A DNA stretch of 59,280 bases. It comes from Gammaproteobacteria bacterium. Lineage in GTDB: Bacteria; Pseudomonadota; Gammaproteobacteria; Acidithiobacillales; Acidithiobacillaceae. Below, one piece after another: positions 1-10,831 of this stretch; the first letter of the stretch is position 1; every line of letters begins with the position of its first letter. The stretch lies in NCBI GenBank assembly GCA_023381645.1, contig JAMCRJ010000093.1:1-59280 (forward strand). The letters are read 5' to 3'. The notes beneath the pieces were generated by a model that was not told the DNA's origin, made no database searches, and saw only the letters and a list, made by a program, of their open reading frames with translations. The translations under genes were made by a program, and so were the position numbers.

Positions 1-2
1 AC

Positions 3-440
3 GTCACCAACATCAGCAACCTGCAGAAACAACAGGCCACCGACGTCAGCAACATCGCCAGCAATACCAGCAACATCAGCAACCTGAGCAATGTGGTCGG
101 GGGCTTGACGTCAACGGCGGTCGATCTCACCAACATCAAAAAACAGCAGGCCACCGACGTCAGCAACATCGCCAGCAATACTTCCGACATCAGCAACCTG
201 AAAAACCAGCAGGGTACCGACGTCACCAACATCAGCAACCTGCAGAAACAGCAGGCCACCAACGTCAGCAACATCGCCAGCAACACTTCCGACATCAGCA
301 ACCTGAAAAACCAGCAGGGTACCGACGTCACCAACATCAGCAACCTGCAGAAACAGCAGACCACCGACGTCAGCAACATCGCCAGCAACACCACCAACAT
401 CGCCAGCAACACTTCCGACATCAGCAACCTGAAAACCCAG
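3..440 (+). repeat. 105-bp tandem repeats in the adhesin stalk
   Basis: Units of 105 bp (35 codons) repeat almost identically; for example the unit beginning GGTACCGACGTC at 213 recurs at 318. The last copy carries a 21-bp internal insertion (7 residues). High DNA identity predicts length change by recombination without loss of frame. Confidence 0.85.
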
Positions 441-1259
441 CAGGGCACCGACGTCACCAATATCGCCAGCAACACCAACGACATCAAGAACATCAAGACG
501 CAGCAGGCTACGGATGTCAGCAACATCGCCATGAACACCAGCAATATCAGCCAGTTGCAAACCATCGTCAACGGCAAGGTCGCTACCTGTCAGGTCGTCA
601 ACGGCGGTCTGCAGTGTACCTACGCCCAGGCCAAGGGTACGAACGACGTGGCGGCAGGAAACGGGGCGCTCGCCAACGGCACCAGCAGTATCGCCATCGG
701 CACCAACGCTACGGCGACCTACAACGGAGCGGTAGCCATCGGTGAGGGTGCTCGGGCAGTGGCCGATCCGGCGACCGCCATTGGTTCAAACGCGCAGGCC
801 AACGCCAACAACAGTACGGCTATCGGTGCCAACAGCACGGCCAACGGAATCAATTCCGTTGCCCTGGGACAAGGCTCCACCGCCAATCGCGCCAATTCCG
901 TTTCCGTAGGCAACGCCTCTACCGGGCTGACGCGACAGATCACCAATGTGGCGCCCGGCACCACACCCAATGACGTCGCCACCGTCGGTCAGCTGCAGGG
1001 TGCCGTCGGACAGGCGCAGCATTACGCGGCCCAGGTGGGCTCCGTCAATGCCGCCGCCCTGAACGCCGCCGCATCCGCCGCATCCGGTCAGGGGCCCAAC
1101 ACGGTGGCCGGTGGTTATGGCGAGTATGACGGACAGAGCGCATTCGCGTTCACTTACCAGCACCGCTTCAACTGCAACTGGCAGGCGCTGCTGACGGTGG
1201 GCAGCAACGGTTCGGGCAAAAATACCGAAGTGGGCGCGGGAGCGTCCTACAGTTGGTAA
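3..1259 (+). CDS. Trimeric autotransporter adhesin (YadA-like), 3' part
   Basis: The reading frame is open from the first bases, so the gene starts before the window and only the C-terminal 418 or so residues are seen. The visible part begins with a coiled-coil stalk of near-identical 35-residue units rich in SNI, SNL and QQ (to about position 570). YadA-head-like repeats of the AIG/AVAIG type follow (about 640-900), then a neck (ITNVAPGT...DVATVGQL) and a YadA anchor (GQSAFAF ... GAGASYSW) ending in Trp, as expected for a trimeric outer-membrane barrel. The product should sit on the cell surface as a trimeric adhesin. Stalk repeats before the head repeats differ from the classic YadA order. 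Family assignment is firm; ligand unknown. Confidence 0.9.
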   Translation, partial: VTNISNLQKQQATDVSNIASNTSNISNLSNVVGGLTSTAVDLTNIKKQQATDVSNIASNTSDISNLKNQQGTDVTNISNLQKQQATNVSNIASNTSDISNLKNQQGTDVTNISNLQKQQTTDVSNIASNTTNIASNTSDISNLKTQQGTDVTNIASNTNDIKNIKTQQATDVSNIAMNTSNISQLQTIVNGKVATCQVVNGGLQCTYAQAKGTNDVAAGNGALANGTSSIAIGTNATATYNGAVAIGEGARAVADPATAIGSNAQANANNSTAIGANSTANGINSVALGQGSTANRANSVSVGNASTGLTRQITNVAPGTTPNDVATVGQLQGAVGQAQHYAAQVGSVNAAALNAAASAASGQGPNTVAGGYGEYDGQSAFAFTYQHRFNCNWQALLTVGSNGSGKNTEVGAGASYSW

Positions 1260-1276
1260 GTCTCGCAGGATAAACG

Positions 1277-1328
1277 CCGGGCGGGAGGGGTGGCCGCGAC
1301 ATGTCCTCGTTGCCGCACCCCCGCCCGG
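1277..1328 (+). terminator. Possible terminator after the adhesin
   Basis: CCGGGCGGG near 1277 pairs with CCCGCCCGG ending at 1328 around a loop of about 25-30 nt. The 3' side is AT-rich but has no proper T-run, so function is uncertain. Confidence 0.4.
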
Positions 1329-1367
1329 ATTTATCGCGTTCCCACAAGATCATGAACCAAGGTGCTT

Positions 1368-1928
1368 ATGATGAAAAAGTCTGCTTACCAACTGCTGCTG
1401 CTGGCGGGCGCGAGCTTCGGGCTGGCTGCCTGCGCGCCGGTACATTACCATTACTGTGATCTGAATTGCTGGCATAAGCCCAAGCCCGTGCCGGTCAAAC
1501 CGGTCGTGCCTCCGCCGCCCCCGCCCGCAAAAACCATCGCGCCGGTAGAGAATTTCGTTCTGCAAAGCAAGCCGGTCACCATTCGCGGCGTAAATTTCAC
1601 CACCAACTCGTCCAAATTGATGACAGCCGATATTGCGGTATTGGACAGCGCCGCCCGGTTTGCGCTGAAACACCCCACCGCGATTCTTCTGGTGAAGGGA
1701 TATTGCAGCAAGACAGGCAGCTACAAATACAATCTGGGACTTTCTCAGGAGCGTGCGGCCAGCGTCGCCCATTATCTCATGGGACAGGGCGTCCCCAATT
1801 ATCGGATCATCACTAGGGGTTATTCCTGGGAAGATCCCGTGGCCAGCAACGCGACCCGTGAAGGGCGTTTCCTCAACCAGCGCGTGGTCATCGACACCAG
1901 CATCAAGGTCATGAAATCCGTGCCTTGA
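1368..1928 (+). CDS. OmpA-family outer-membrane lipoprotein
   Basis: About 186 residues. The N-terminus has a lipoprotein signal with lipobox LAAC (residues 19-22 or so), so the mature protein is lipidated and probably outer-membrane. A Pro-rich linker follows (PVPVKPVVPPPPPP), then an OmpA C-terminal peptidoglycan-binding domain (LVKGYCSKTGS ... NLGLSQERAASVAHYL ... GRFLNQRVVI). The role is likely tethering the envelope to peptidoglycan, like Pal. The start at 1368 or 1371 is preferred because AAGG at 1359-1362 is correctly spaced; a GTG at 1362 is the alternative. It lies about 110 bp behind the adhesin gene, so co-expression is possible but the hairpin between them argues for partial separation. 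Confidence 0.85.
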   Translation: MMKKSAYQLLLLAGASFGLAACAPVHYHYCDLNCWHKPKPVPVKPVVPPPPPPAKTIAPVENFVLQSKPVTIRGVNFTTNSSKLMTADIAVLDSAARFALKHPTAILLVKGYCSKTGSYKYNLGLSQERAASVAHYLMGQGVPNYRIITRGYSWEDPVASNATREGRFLNQRVVIDTSIKVMKSVP

Positions 1929-1947
1929 CCAGAGGGCAGACCGGCGT

Positions 1948-1975
1948 TCTGGCTCTTGCGCAGGCAGGAGCCAGA
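1948..1975. terminator. Hairpin between convergent genes
   Basis: An 8-bp perfect stem TCTGGCTC/GAGCCAGA with a 12-nt loop sits between the convergent OmpA-like and Sel1-repeat genes. No T-run is present; a bidirectional terminator role is inferred from position. Confidence 0.45.
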
Positions 1976-1992
1976 GTTCTGGAAGGTGGCCT

Positions 1993-2958
1993 TCAGGACT
2001 GCGGCAACTTCCCGATCAACTGTGCGGCCAGGCGGGCGGCGCTACCGCCGTGCGAACGGGCCTTGCCCCACCAGAACCGCGCGCGATCATCGCTTTGTGC
2101 AACGCCGTTGCCGTGTGCATAGGCAATCCCCAACAGCAATTCCGCGTCGGGGTCATCTTGCAATGCGGCATCCCTCCACCAGGACACCGCCTCCGGATAA
2201 TTCTGGGTCACACCCTTCCCCTGATACAACAGACCGCCCAGATGGAGTTCAGCCTTGACGTTGCCTTGTTCCGCAGCGCGTAAAAACCAGGTGTAGGCCG
2301 CCTGATCGTTGCGCGCCACTCCATAGCCGTGGGCATAATCATTTCCCAGGGCGAACTCCGCCAGGGCGTTGCCTTGCTTGGCGGCCTGGCGGAAGTAAGC
2401 GTTGGCCTCCTCGTAGCCTATTGGCACCCCCCGGCCGTAGTAATACGCCAGCCCCAGCAGGAGTTCCGCGTGGGCGTCGCCAGCATCGGCGGCCCGCTTC
2501 CACCAGAAAACCGCGCGCTCCGGATTTTGCGGAACGCCCTCGCCGTGGGCATAGGCGTATCCCAGATTATTGGCGGCCCGGGCGTTTCCCTGCAACGCCG
2601 ATTTCTCCCACCAGGAAGCGGCCTGTTGGTGATTGCGAACGGTGCCCTGTCCAGTGTAGCAGGCGTCACCCATATTGAACTCCGCCGCGGCGTCGCCGGC
2701 GACGGCGGCTTTTCGCCAGTATGCAACCGCCTTCCGGGCATCGCCCTTTGCCGTCCAGTAGATTCCGCGCCAGTAATCTGCGCGGGCGGCGGCATGTCGC
2801 GCGAGCGCCGCGGGGTCACTCTGTTCCTCATGGAAACTGGGCGACGGTCCCGCCATGGTGGTCGTGGCGGCCCATGCTTCCGAATACGCCGACATGCAGA
2901 AGAGACCGACGATACCACAAATGAATACACGGCTTTTCCGAAAATGGTCCATGCACAT
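1993..2958 (-). CDS. Sel1-like (SLR/TPR) repeat periplasmic protein
   Basis: About 321 residues. A signal peptide (hydrophobic FICGIVGLFCMSAYSEAWA, cleavage after AWA) predicts export. The rest is roughly six Sel1-like repeats of 36 residues with the hallmark A-E-x-x-L-G-x-x-Y-x-x-G-x-G-V and W-W-(K/R)-x-A patterns. Such solenoids act as protein-protein scaffolds; no enzymatic domain is visible. The start ATG at 2958 (or 2952, MDHF) is chosen for its upstream AAGGAAGGGG; the open frame extends to 3099 but those residues lack signal-peptide logic. It ends convergently with the OmpA-like gene and is divergent from the Gly-rich gene at 3318. Partner unknown. Confidence 0.8.
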   Translation of the reverse strand: MCMDHFRKSRVFICGIVGLFCMSAYSEAWAATTTMAGPSPSFHEEQSDPAALARHAAARADYWRGIYWTAKGDARKAVAYWRKAAVAGDAAAEFNMGDACYTGQGTVRNHQQAASWWEKSALQGNARAANNLGYAYAHGEGVPQNPERAVFWWKRAADAGDAHAELLLGLAYYYGRGVPIGYEEANAYFRQAAKQGNALAEFALGNDYAHGYGVARNDQAAYTWFLRAAEQGNVKAELHLGGLLYQGKGVTQNYPEAVSWWRDAALQDDPDAELLLGIAYAHGNGVAQSDDRARFWWGKARSHGGSAARLAAQLIGKLPQS

Positions 2959-3149
2959 ACCCCTTCCTTTGGAACGCTTTTTGAGTGGTGCGTCGAGCTG
3001 ATACGCACCCTTTTGCCAACCGTGGATATTGTTGCTCCACGCATGTCCCTGCGTCCAGCATCCACACGGGATCAGGGCTCGAGGTGGTTTGCCCGCCATG
3101 CCCCAGCCTCGCCAACAATGTTACCCACTCCGTTACACAACAATACCGG

Positions 3150-3181
3150 ATAAGTATCACTTTTGATGGCGTGATGCTTAT
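3150..3181. promoter_or_regulatory. Inverted repeat upstream of a sigma-54 promoter
   Basis: ATAAGTATCAC (3150-3160) faces GTGATGCTTAT (3171-3181), 10 of 11 positions symmetric, spacer 10 bp. Its centre is about 44 bp upstream of the -24 element at 3209. Position and symmetry suit an enhancer-binding-protein site; this is inference. Confidence 0.5.
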
Positions 3182-3208
3182 AAACAGACACTTATCTCTA
3201 TAATTCCA

Positions 3209-3224
3209 TGGCACGGATATTGCC
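3209..3224 (+). promoter_or_regulatory. Sigma-54 promoter
   Basis: TGGCACG-GATA-TTGCC matches the -24/-12 consensus (TGGCACG N4 TTGCW) at every conserved base except the last W. It lies 94 bp before the start codon of the Gly-rich gene at 3318. Confidence 0.85.
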
Positions 3225-3317
3225 TCCTACTAGGCGCCGGTGGACAACCGTCCTTTTTGGACCATACCGCCTTGGCAATGATACAGATTTTCAACTATCT
3301 AATTAGGAGTGATTATT

Positions 3318-3905
3318 ATGGGACTTAACATTGGCGGTCTTCTTGGCACGGTAACCGGTTTGGTGGGTGGTCTTCTGGGTGGTGGCGCTCCCGCCGGCCT
3401 GTCCATCAGCGATGTCAACACCCTGATGACAAATGGCGTTACTGCTGCCACCAATCTGGACAAGGCGGTTACCACCGATGCTTCCACCCTCGCAGCCAAT
3501 ATGACCAACGACATCACCACTGCCGCGCAGGGTACCCTGTCTTTGGCCGTAAATGGTGCCTCAGCACTCAGCAAAAGCTTTTTGTCTGACTCTGCAAAGA
3601 CCATTACTTCCCTGAACACGGCCGTAGGTGGCGCCCTCACTAGCGCATATACCGCAGATGTGGCTGGTCCTTTGGCTGCAGGTATGGGCGGTGGTATCAG
3701 CGGCATGCTGACCGGCGTGGGCACGGGCGTGGGTAATGCCATGGCGAACATGGCTACCAGCATCCCGGCCGCCACCGCCTCCATCGTCGGCTCCCTGGGC
3801 GCCTCCACCCTGACCGCGACGGGTCTGGGCGCCGTGCTGGGCAACTCCACCGTAGTGGGCAGCACCGCCGCCCCCACCGGCTTGCTGGGCAGCTTGCTCG
3901 GATAA
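3318..3905 (+). CDS. Gly/Ala/Leu-rich small protein with LLGG bookends
   Basis: 195 residues, no cysteine, no classical signal peptide, no recognised domain. The N-terminus carries GLLGTVTGLVGGLLGGG and the C-terminus ends GLLGSLLG; the middle is Ala/Thr/Ser-rich and low in charge. The same bookend pattern recurs in the proteins at 25396 and, less strictly, 4015 and 26011, so I treat the four as a local family. The start at 3318 is supported by AGGAG with an 8-nt spacer. A sigma-54 promoter directly upstream and a type I secretion operon close by suggest a regulated, possibly exported surface or matrix protein, but function is unknown. The homology is compositional and could be convergent. 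Confidence 0.8.
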   Translation: MGLNIGGLLGTVTGLVGGLLGGGAPAGLSISDVNTLMTNGVTAATNLDKAVTTDASTLAANMTNDITTAAQGTLSLAVNGASALSKSFLSDSAKTITSLNTAVGGALTSAYTADVAGPLAAGMGGGISGMLTGVGTGVGNAMANMATSIPAATASIVGSLGASTLTATGLGAVLGNSTVVGSTAAPTGLLGSLLG

Positions 3906-3915
3906 TCGGCGTACA

Positions 3916-3935
3916 AAGCTAAGCTAAGCTAAGCC
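3916..3935 (+). repeat. AAGCT pentanucleotide repeat
   Basis: Three AAGCT units plus a fourth AAGC(C) stand just after the stop codon of the gene ending at 3905. Short tract of unknown meaning. Confidence 0.6.
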
Positions 3936-3950
3936 GGTTAAGTAACGCGG

Positions 3951-3980
3951 CAGCGCGGGGAAACTCGCGCTGTTGTCTTA
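3951..3980 (+). terminator. Hairpin between two Gly-rich genes
   Basis: CAGCGCG (3951-3957) pairs perfectly with CGCGCTG (3966-3972) around an 8-nt loop, followed by TTGTCTTATC. It may terminate or attenuate transcription between the 3318 and 4015 genes. Confidence 0.5.
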
Positions 3981-4014
3981 TCATCAGGTCGATTGATTAC
4001 TAAGGAGTCCACAA

Positions 4015-4482
4015 ATGGGAGTATTAAGCAGCCTCCTTTCGGGAATATTGGCCGCGCTGGGCTTGGGCGGTTCGGGTGGGAGCAGTCAACCCGTTGCGAC
4101 GGTGCAGACAGTGGCCAGTGCCAGCGCGGAAATGAATCAGGCGGTAGCCGCATCCATCAACCAGGCGGCCGGACTGACCGCCGGCGGCGTCGGTTACGCC
4201 AACGGCGAACTGACCACCACCTTGACGCAGGCATCGGCGAAGTTGCTGAATGGCATTTTGAGCACGCAACAGGCAATCCCCGCCATACTGCAGGGCGCCA
4301 GTGCCATCAGTCCCACAAATATACTCAACACCCTCAGCACCGACGGCACACAGGCCGGGATGATGGTGGCCAATTATGCCAGCCAGATGCCGGCGAACGT
4401 CGCCAAAAGTATCGCCGACGCCGTGGGCAATTATCCGACTGTTGTCATGCCGACCGGCATTTCCGGCCAACTCTTTTACTGA
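4015..4482 (+). CDS. Gly/Ala-rich small protein, second of the local family
   Basis: 155 residues, Cys-free, no recognised domain. It opens with a Leu/Gly-rich stretch (SSLLSGILAALGLGGSGG) like the 3318 protein, followed by an Ala/Thr/Gln-rich body probably helical in part (SASAEMNQAVAASINQAAG). The C-terminus (PTGISGQLFY) lacks the LLGG bookend. The start is fixed by AAGGAG at 4002-4007 with a 7-nt spacer. It follows the 3318 gene by about 110 bp in the same direction and may share its sigma-54 promoter if the intervening hairpin is leaky. It ends 3 bp from the convergent TonB-like gene. Function unknown; export by the neighbouring type I system is a hypothesis. Confidence 0.78.
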   Translation: MGVLSSLLSGILAALGLGGSGGSSQPVATVQTVASASAEMNQAVAASINQAAGLTAGGVGYANGELTTTLTQASAKLLNGILSTQQAIPAILQGASAISPTNILNTLSTDGTQAGMMVANYASQMPANVAKSIADAVGNYPTVVMPTGISGQLFY

Positions 4483-4485
4483 ACT

Positions 4486-5278
4486 TCAGGAATCGGAACC
4501 CAACAACGCCTGGGATAGGCTCCCTGTCAACCCTTGGGTGGGCATGATGCCTGCGCCGCCCGATGCAGAGGGCCGAGATTGGGCTCCGACATCGCCGTTC
4601 AGGAAGTTCATCGTACAACGGATTACCAGTTTATTGGCCTGCCGCGCCAGATCCTCGGGGAAGGGCGCGAACGGGGAAGCCGTGCGGATCATGCGAACCG
4701 CTTTATCGGATGCGCTGGCCGGCAGGGTCGACCGGACGACGGACAACTGCGCCAGATTGCCGTCGCGGAATACGGTAACCCGCACCTGTATCTCGCCCTC
4801 TCTTTCTATGGGCCCCTCCCGCGCGCCCGTACTCTCCACCTGCCGTATCCAGTACGTCACGTAACGGCTGATGAGATTCGCCTTGTGGGGCGTGGAAACC
4901 GTCCATGCCGGCGGCGGATAGGCCGCATGGGTCAAGGTCGGCGGCGCTGCTGGCCGGGAGGGCGAGGGCTTTGGGAGACCATGCTTTGCCGGAAGTGTCC
5001 CGGTTTGGCGGGCGGAGGGACTGGACGACAGCCTGGGCGCCTTTCCGTGCGGGTCGACAGGGGAAGGTGTTTTTGCCAGGGGCAGCGCCGCGGCGGGGGT
5101 GGGAACCGGAGGCGACGGCGGCATCCTGACCATGTGGAAGGCCGAGGGCGCCGCAACGGTCCTGGTGACCTCATGGCGGATGGTGCGATATATCAGAAAG
5201 ATCAGCGAGGCGATGCAGACCGCCGCGCCGATCAACCACAAGGTCAACCGGTCCCTGGAAAAAACCACCCCGATCCGC

Positions 5279-5292
<14 letters not shown>
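4486..5292 (-). CDS. TonB-like protein
   Basis: 268 residues starting at a GTG inside the end of the TolC-like gene (14-bp overlap). One N-terminal membrane helix (LTLWLIGAAVCIASLIFLIY, residues about 14-33) is followed by a long Pro/Ala/Ser-rich periplasmic spacer. A TonB C-terminal-type domain follows (IQVRVTVFRDGNLAQLSVVRST ... AVRMIRTASPFAPFPEDL ... NKLVIRCTMNF). TonB proteins transmit inner-membrane energy to outer-membrane proteins. As the last gene of the type I secretion operon it may brace or energise an outer-membrane partner of that system; no ExbBD is in the window. Earlier in-frame ATGs exist upstream but would read through the TolC-like gene. Confidence 0.75.
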
Positions 5293-7263
<1,971 letters not shown>

Positions 7264-7267
<4 letters not shown>

Positions 7268-8661
7268 CGAACCGACAATCCTTCATCCCAGTCGCGGAAC
7301 AAGGGGCCCAGAAAAAACTGGATGATCCGGCGCCTGCCGGTGTTGATGTTGGCGGATACGGTCATGCCCGGACGCATTTTCACGGAAGCCCCGTGTACCA
7401 TCAGATAAGGGTGGGGGACGGTGATGCGCACCCGGTAGGATAATCCCGCAGCAGTCAGGGCCTTACCGGACCCGCTCGGAGCAACGGCATCGGGACTGAT
7501 TTTCTGGACAACCCCCTGCAGGGCGCCGTACTGCTCGAAGGGATAGGCGGAGACCTTTACCCGCGCTGTCTGACCGACATGCACGAAAGCCATATGGGCA
7601 TCCGGCAGATACGCCTCCACCACCAGCGGTGTATCGCTGGGGACGATACTGACCACCGGCTGTGCGGCGGTCACTACCTCGCCCACGTTGCGCACCGTGA
7701 GGTCCTGCACGATGCCGTCCACCGGCGAGCGCAATTCGTGCAGGGACAAATCATGGCTGGCATGGGTTTGTTGCGCCTGCAACGAAATCAGCGACTGGGC
7801 ATTTTCTCCGAGGCTATGCAACAGGGTGGCGTGATAGCTCGCCTTGATGCCTTCGATGTCCTGGCGGTATTCCACCTGCCTTTGCAGATAACGGGCGATA
7901 TCTCCCTGGTTCTGGGCGATCTGGCTTTGCAGGCCGAGTTCCTTTTGCAGTGCATTTTCGTACTCCATGCGGGGGATGGCGCCGCTTTGCGCAAGGGAGG
8001 CATCGGCGACGACCTGGGGGTGCAACAGCGCCTCCTGATCTTGCAGACTCCGGGCCAATGCCCGTGCCGAGTTCAGTGCCGTGGCATTCTGGTCGGCACG
8101 CGACTGCGCCGCCTGCAGACGGCTTTGATAGTCGGCCTCCTGGGCGGCCTGTAACGCCTTCTCCATCCGTATGTATTCAGGGTTGGTGCCCGATGCGGGT
8201 GCAATGGCGGTTCGCCCGCTCAGTTGCGCGTGTATACGCGCCTGCTGCAGATTCCGGAAGGCCAGCTCCTGCTGGGTGGCTTGCAGATTCGCCTGGGTTA
8301 TCGCCGGATTGAGCGACACCAGAAGTTGTCCCCTGCGCACCGTCTCGCCGTCATGCACATAGATGCGTTCAACGGTAGCCGTGGACAGGGGCTGTACCAC
8401 CTTGACCCGCCCGTCGGGGATGAACTGCCCGGTCGCCGTTGCCACGATATTGATCTTACCCAGATAGGACCACAGCAGCGCGGCTAAGAGCAGCGCCAGC
8501 AGTGTCCAGAGTATCCAGTGCTGCCAGGGCGCCGGCGGCCGTTCCTGAATTTCCAGCAATGGCGGCAGAAACTCGTTTTCGAGCCTTTTCAGGGCCGCTT
8601 GGCGGTTCCGTTCCCGAGCCTCCGCGAGGCCGCCGCGCAGGTTGTTGCGGAGCTGTCCCAT
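7264..8661 (-). CDS. HlyD-family membrane fusion protein
   Basis: 465 residues. A short cytoplasmic N-terminus leads into one membrane helix ([19 protein letters not shown], about 49-67). A biotinyl-lipoyl-like segment ([24 protein letters not shown]) follows, then a long coiled-coil (residues about 120-300) and the second half-lipoyl/beta-barrel part ([32 protein letters not shown] ... [18 protein letters not shown]). This is the adaptor that bridges the inner-membrane ABC exporter and the TolC-like channel across the periplasm. GAGGAGG six bases before the ATG supports the start, which lies one base after the exporter stop codon. Confidence 0.92.
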
Positions 8662-8662
8662 G

Positions 8663-10831
8663 TCAGGCCTCCTCTTCGTCGCGGGCCAGCAGGGCGTAGA
8701 TCCCTTTCTGGGCCATCAACGCCTGATGCGCGCCATATTCCGCCAATCGGCCGTCGTCCAGGACGAGGACGATATCCGCCGAGCGAATGGACGCCAGGCG
8801 GTGCGCCGCCATGAACACCGTCCGCCCCTGGCAGATCTTGGAGAGGTTTTTCCAGATGATGCGCTCCGATTCATAATCCAGCGCACTGGTGGCTTCATCA
8901 AAAATCAATATCCGCGGATCGCCCAGCAGCGCGCGGGCGATGGCGATGCGCTGCCTCTGGCCTCCCGACAGCGAATCCCCCCGTTCGCCGACCTTGGTGT
9001 CGTAGGCGTCGGGGAGCTTGCTGATGAACTCGTGGGCACCAGCGAGTTCCGCCGCCGCGATGATCCTGTCGAGGGGCGCCTCGGGATAAACCATCGCAAT
9101 ATTTTCCCGGATGGTCCCCGAAAACAGAAAGTTATCCTGAAGCACCACGCCGATCTGGCGGCGCAGCCAATTGGGCTCCACATGGCGCAGATCGATGCCG
9201 TCGATCAGCACGTTGCCGGAATCCGGCAGATACAAACGCTGCAACATCTTGGCCAGGGTGCTCTTGCCGGAACCGCTGCGCCCGACGATGCCGACAAAGG
9301 AGCCCGCGGGAATATCAAAGCTGATGCCCTTGAGCACCTCGTCACCGTCCGCCGTATAGCGAAAGTGCACATTTTCCAGGGTGACCCGGCCCTGCAGCGA
9401 ACCCGGCGAGGCCTTGCCGATATCGATGACCGGCTCCGCCGGCGTATTCATCAAATCGCCCATGCGACTCACGGAAACCCCGACCTGCTGAAAATGCTGC
9501 CACAACTGTGCCAGACGGAGGATGGGGCCGGTCACCTGGCCGGAGATCATCTGAAAGGCGATCAGTTCGCCGACGCTGATGTCTCCGGACAAGGTGAGTT
9601 TGACCCCCACCCAGAGAATCGTCAGCGTCCCCATCCGTTGGATCATTTGCGTCAGCGAGCCGGTGATTCCGGCCAGACGGTCGACGCGGTAGGAAGCCAT
9701 CACATAGCGCGACAGACTCTGCTCCCATCGCTGGTAGATGCGGGATTCCACAGCCAGCGCCTTGACCGTCTGAATGCCGGTGATGGTTTCCACCAGAAAA
9801 GACTGGTTTTCGGCTCCCCGGTCGAAGCGCTCCTGCAACAGCCGCCGCAGAATGGGAAACACCAGGAGAGATATGCCGACCATGAAGGGAATGGTGGCCA
9901 GCACCACCAGGGTCAGGCGCACGCTGTAAAAGAACAGTACGACAAGGAAAATGCCGACGAACCAGACGTCGATGAACGCCATGAGGGTGGGTCCGGTCAG
10001 AAACTGCCGCACCACCTCCAGCTCCCGCACCCGCGCCACGGTCGAGCCGACGGTCCGGGTTTCAAAATAGCGCATGGGGATACGCAGCACATGGGCGAAC
10101 AGACGCGCGCCGAGGGTGACATCGATACGATTGGTCGTATGGGTCATCATCAGCGTTTTGAGCACGTTCAGGGTGGTTTCGAAGGCGATCACCACCAGCA
10201 TCCCCACCGCCAGAATGTCCAGGGTGGGCAGGCTGTGATAGACCAGCACCCGGTCGATCACCAACTGGATGAACAACGGCATGGCCAGACCAAACATCTG
10301 CACCACGAAAGCCGCCACCAGAACCTCGATGACCGGTTGCCGGTATTTGAGAATGATGGGAATGAACCAGCGCAACCCGAAGCGTTGCCCCGCCGCGTTC
10401 CACTCGAAGCGCGGCTTGATGAGCAACACCCGTCCGGTCCAGACCTGGTGGAGGGTAGCTTCATCCAGTATCAGTTGACCACGCTGCGGATCCACCGCGA
10501 CCAGGCGGTTGTTCTCGAAGCGGGCCAGCACGAGGTAATTGCCATCCCGCAACTCGGCCATCACCGGATACGTCTGGCGAGCCAGATCGGTCCATTTCAA
10601 CTGAACCGCCTTCGCCACCAGATGCACTTCGCGGGCCGCCAGAATGATTTTGCCAAGAGGCAGAATGGGTTCCGACATGCCCAGCGCGCGTGCCAACTGC
10701 TCCGCGTTACACGGCCGCTGGTAATACCCGGCGATCAGCGCGAGGCACTGCAGCCCGCTGGAGGCAATGCCGCCGGCTTTGCCTGGAGCGGCGGGCCCGG
10801 TGGCACCGCCATGGTTTTCCTCCGCCGTCAT
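8663..10831 (-). CDS. Type I secretion ABC exporter with C39-like domain (LapB/HlyB type)
   Basis: 722 residues. Residues 1-150 form a C39-peptidase-like domain, but the catalytic Cys position reads SSG and the expected His position reads NYLVL. It is therefore the non-cleaving docking form seen in HlyB/LapB-type exporters. A six-helix ABC transmembrane domain follows, then an ATPase domain with Walker A GRSGSGKST, signature LSGGQRQR, Walker B ILIFDEATSALD and H-loop AAHRL. It should drive one-step export of unfolded substrates with the adaptor and channel genes downstream. Its start overlaps the DUF2968 stop. No RTX-type substrate is in the window; the Gly-rich proteins nearby are candidates only. 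Confidence 0.93.
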   Translation of the reverse strand: MTAEENHGGATGPAAPGKAGGIASSGLQCLALIAGYYQRPCNAEQLARALGMSEPILPLGKIILAAREVHLVAKAVQLKWTDLARQTYPVMAELRDGNYLVLARFENNRLVAVDPQRGQLILDEATLHQVWTGRVLLIKPRFEWNAAGQRFGLRWFIPIILKYRQPVIEVLVAAFVVQMFGLAMPLFIQLVIDRVLVYHSLPTLDILAVGMLVVIAFETTLNVLKTLMMTHTTNRIDVTLGARLFAHVLRIPMRYFETRTVGSTVARVRELEVVRQFLTGPTLMAFIDVWFVGIFLVVLFFYSVRLTLVVLATIPFMVGISLLVFPILRRLLQERFDRGAENQSFLVETITGIQTVKALAVESRIYQRWEQSLSRYVMASYRVDRLAGITGSLTQMIQRMGTLTILWVGVKLTLSGDISVGELIAFQMISGQVTGPILRLAQLWQHFQQVGVSVSRMGDLMNTPAEPVIDIGKASPGSLQGRVTLENVHFRYTADGDEVLKGISFDIPAGSFVGIVGRSGSGKSTLAKMLQRLYLPDSGNVLIDGIDLRHVEPNWLRRQIGVVLQDNFLFSGTIRENIAMVYPEAPLDRIIAAAELAGAHEFISKLPDAYDTKVGERGDSLSGGQRQRIAIARALLGDPRILIFDEATSALDYESERIIWKNLSKICQGRTVFMAAHRLASIRSADIVLVLDDGRLAEYGAHQALMAQKGIYALLARDEEEA

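Noticed and set aside
3..440. CRISPR array
   Set aside because: The repeats are contiguous coding units of 105 bp without unique spacers.
10380..10831. Active C39 peptidase (bacteriocin-type) domain of the exporter
   Set aside because: Catalytic Cys and His positions are not conserved, so leader cleavage at GG sites is not expected; this also argues against the LLGG proteins being classic double-glycine bacteriocins.
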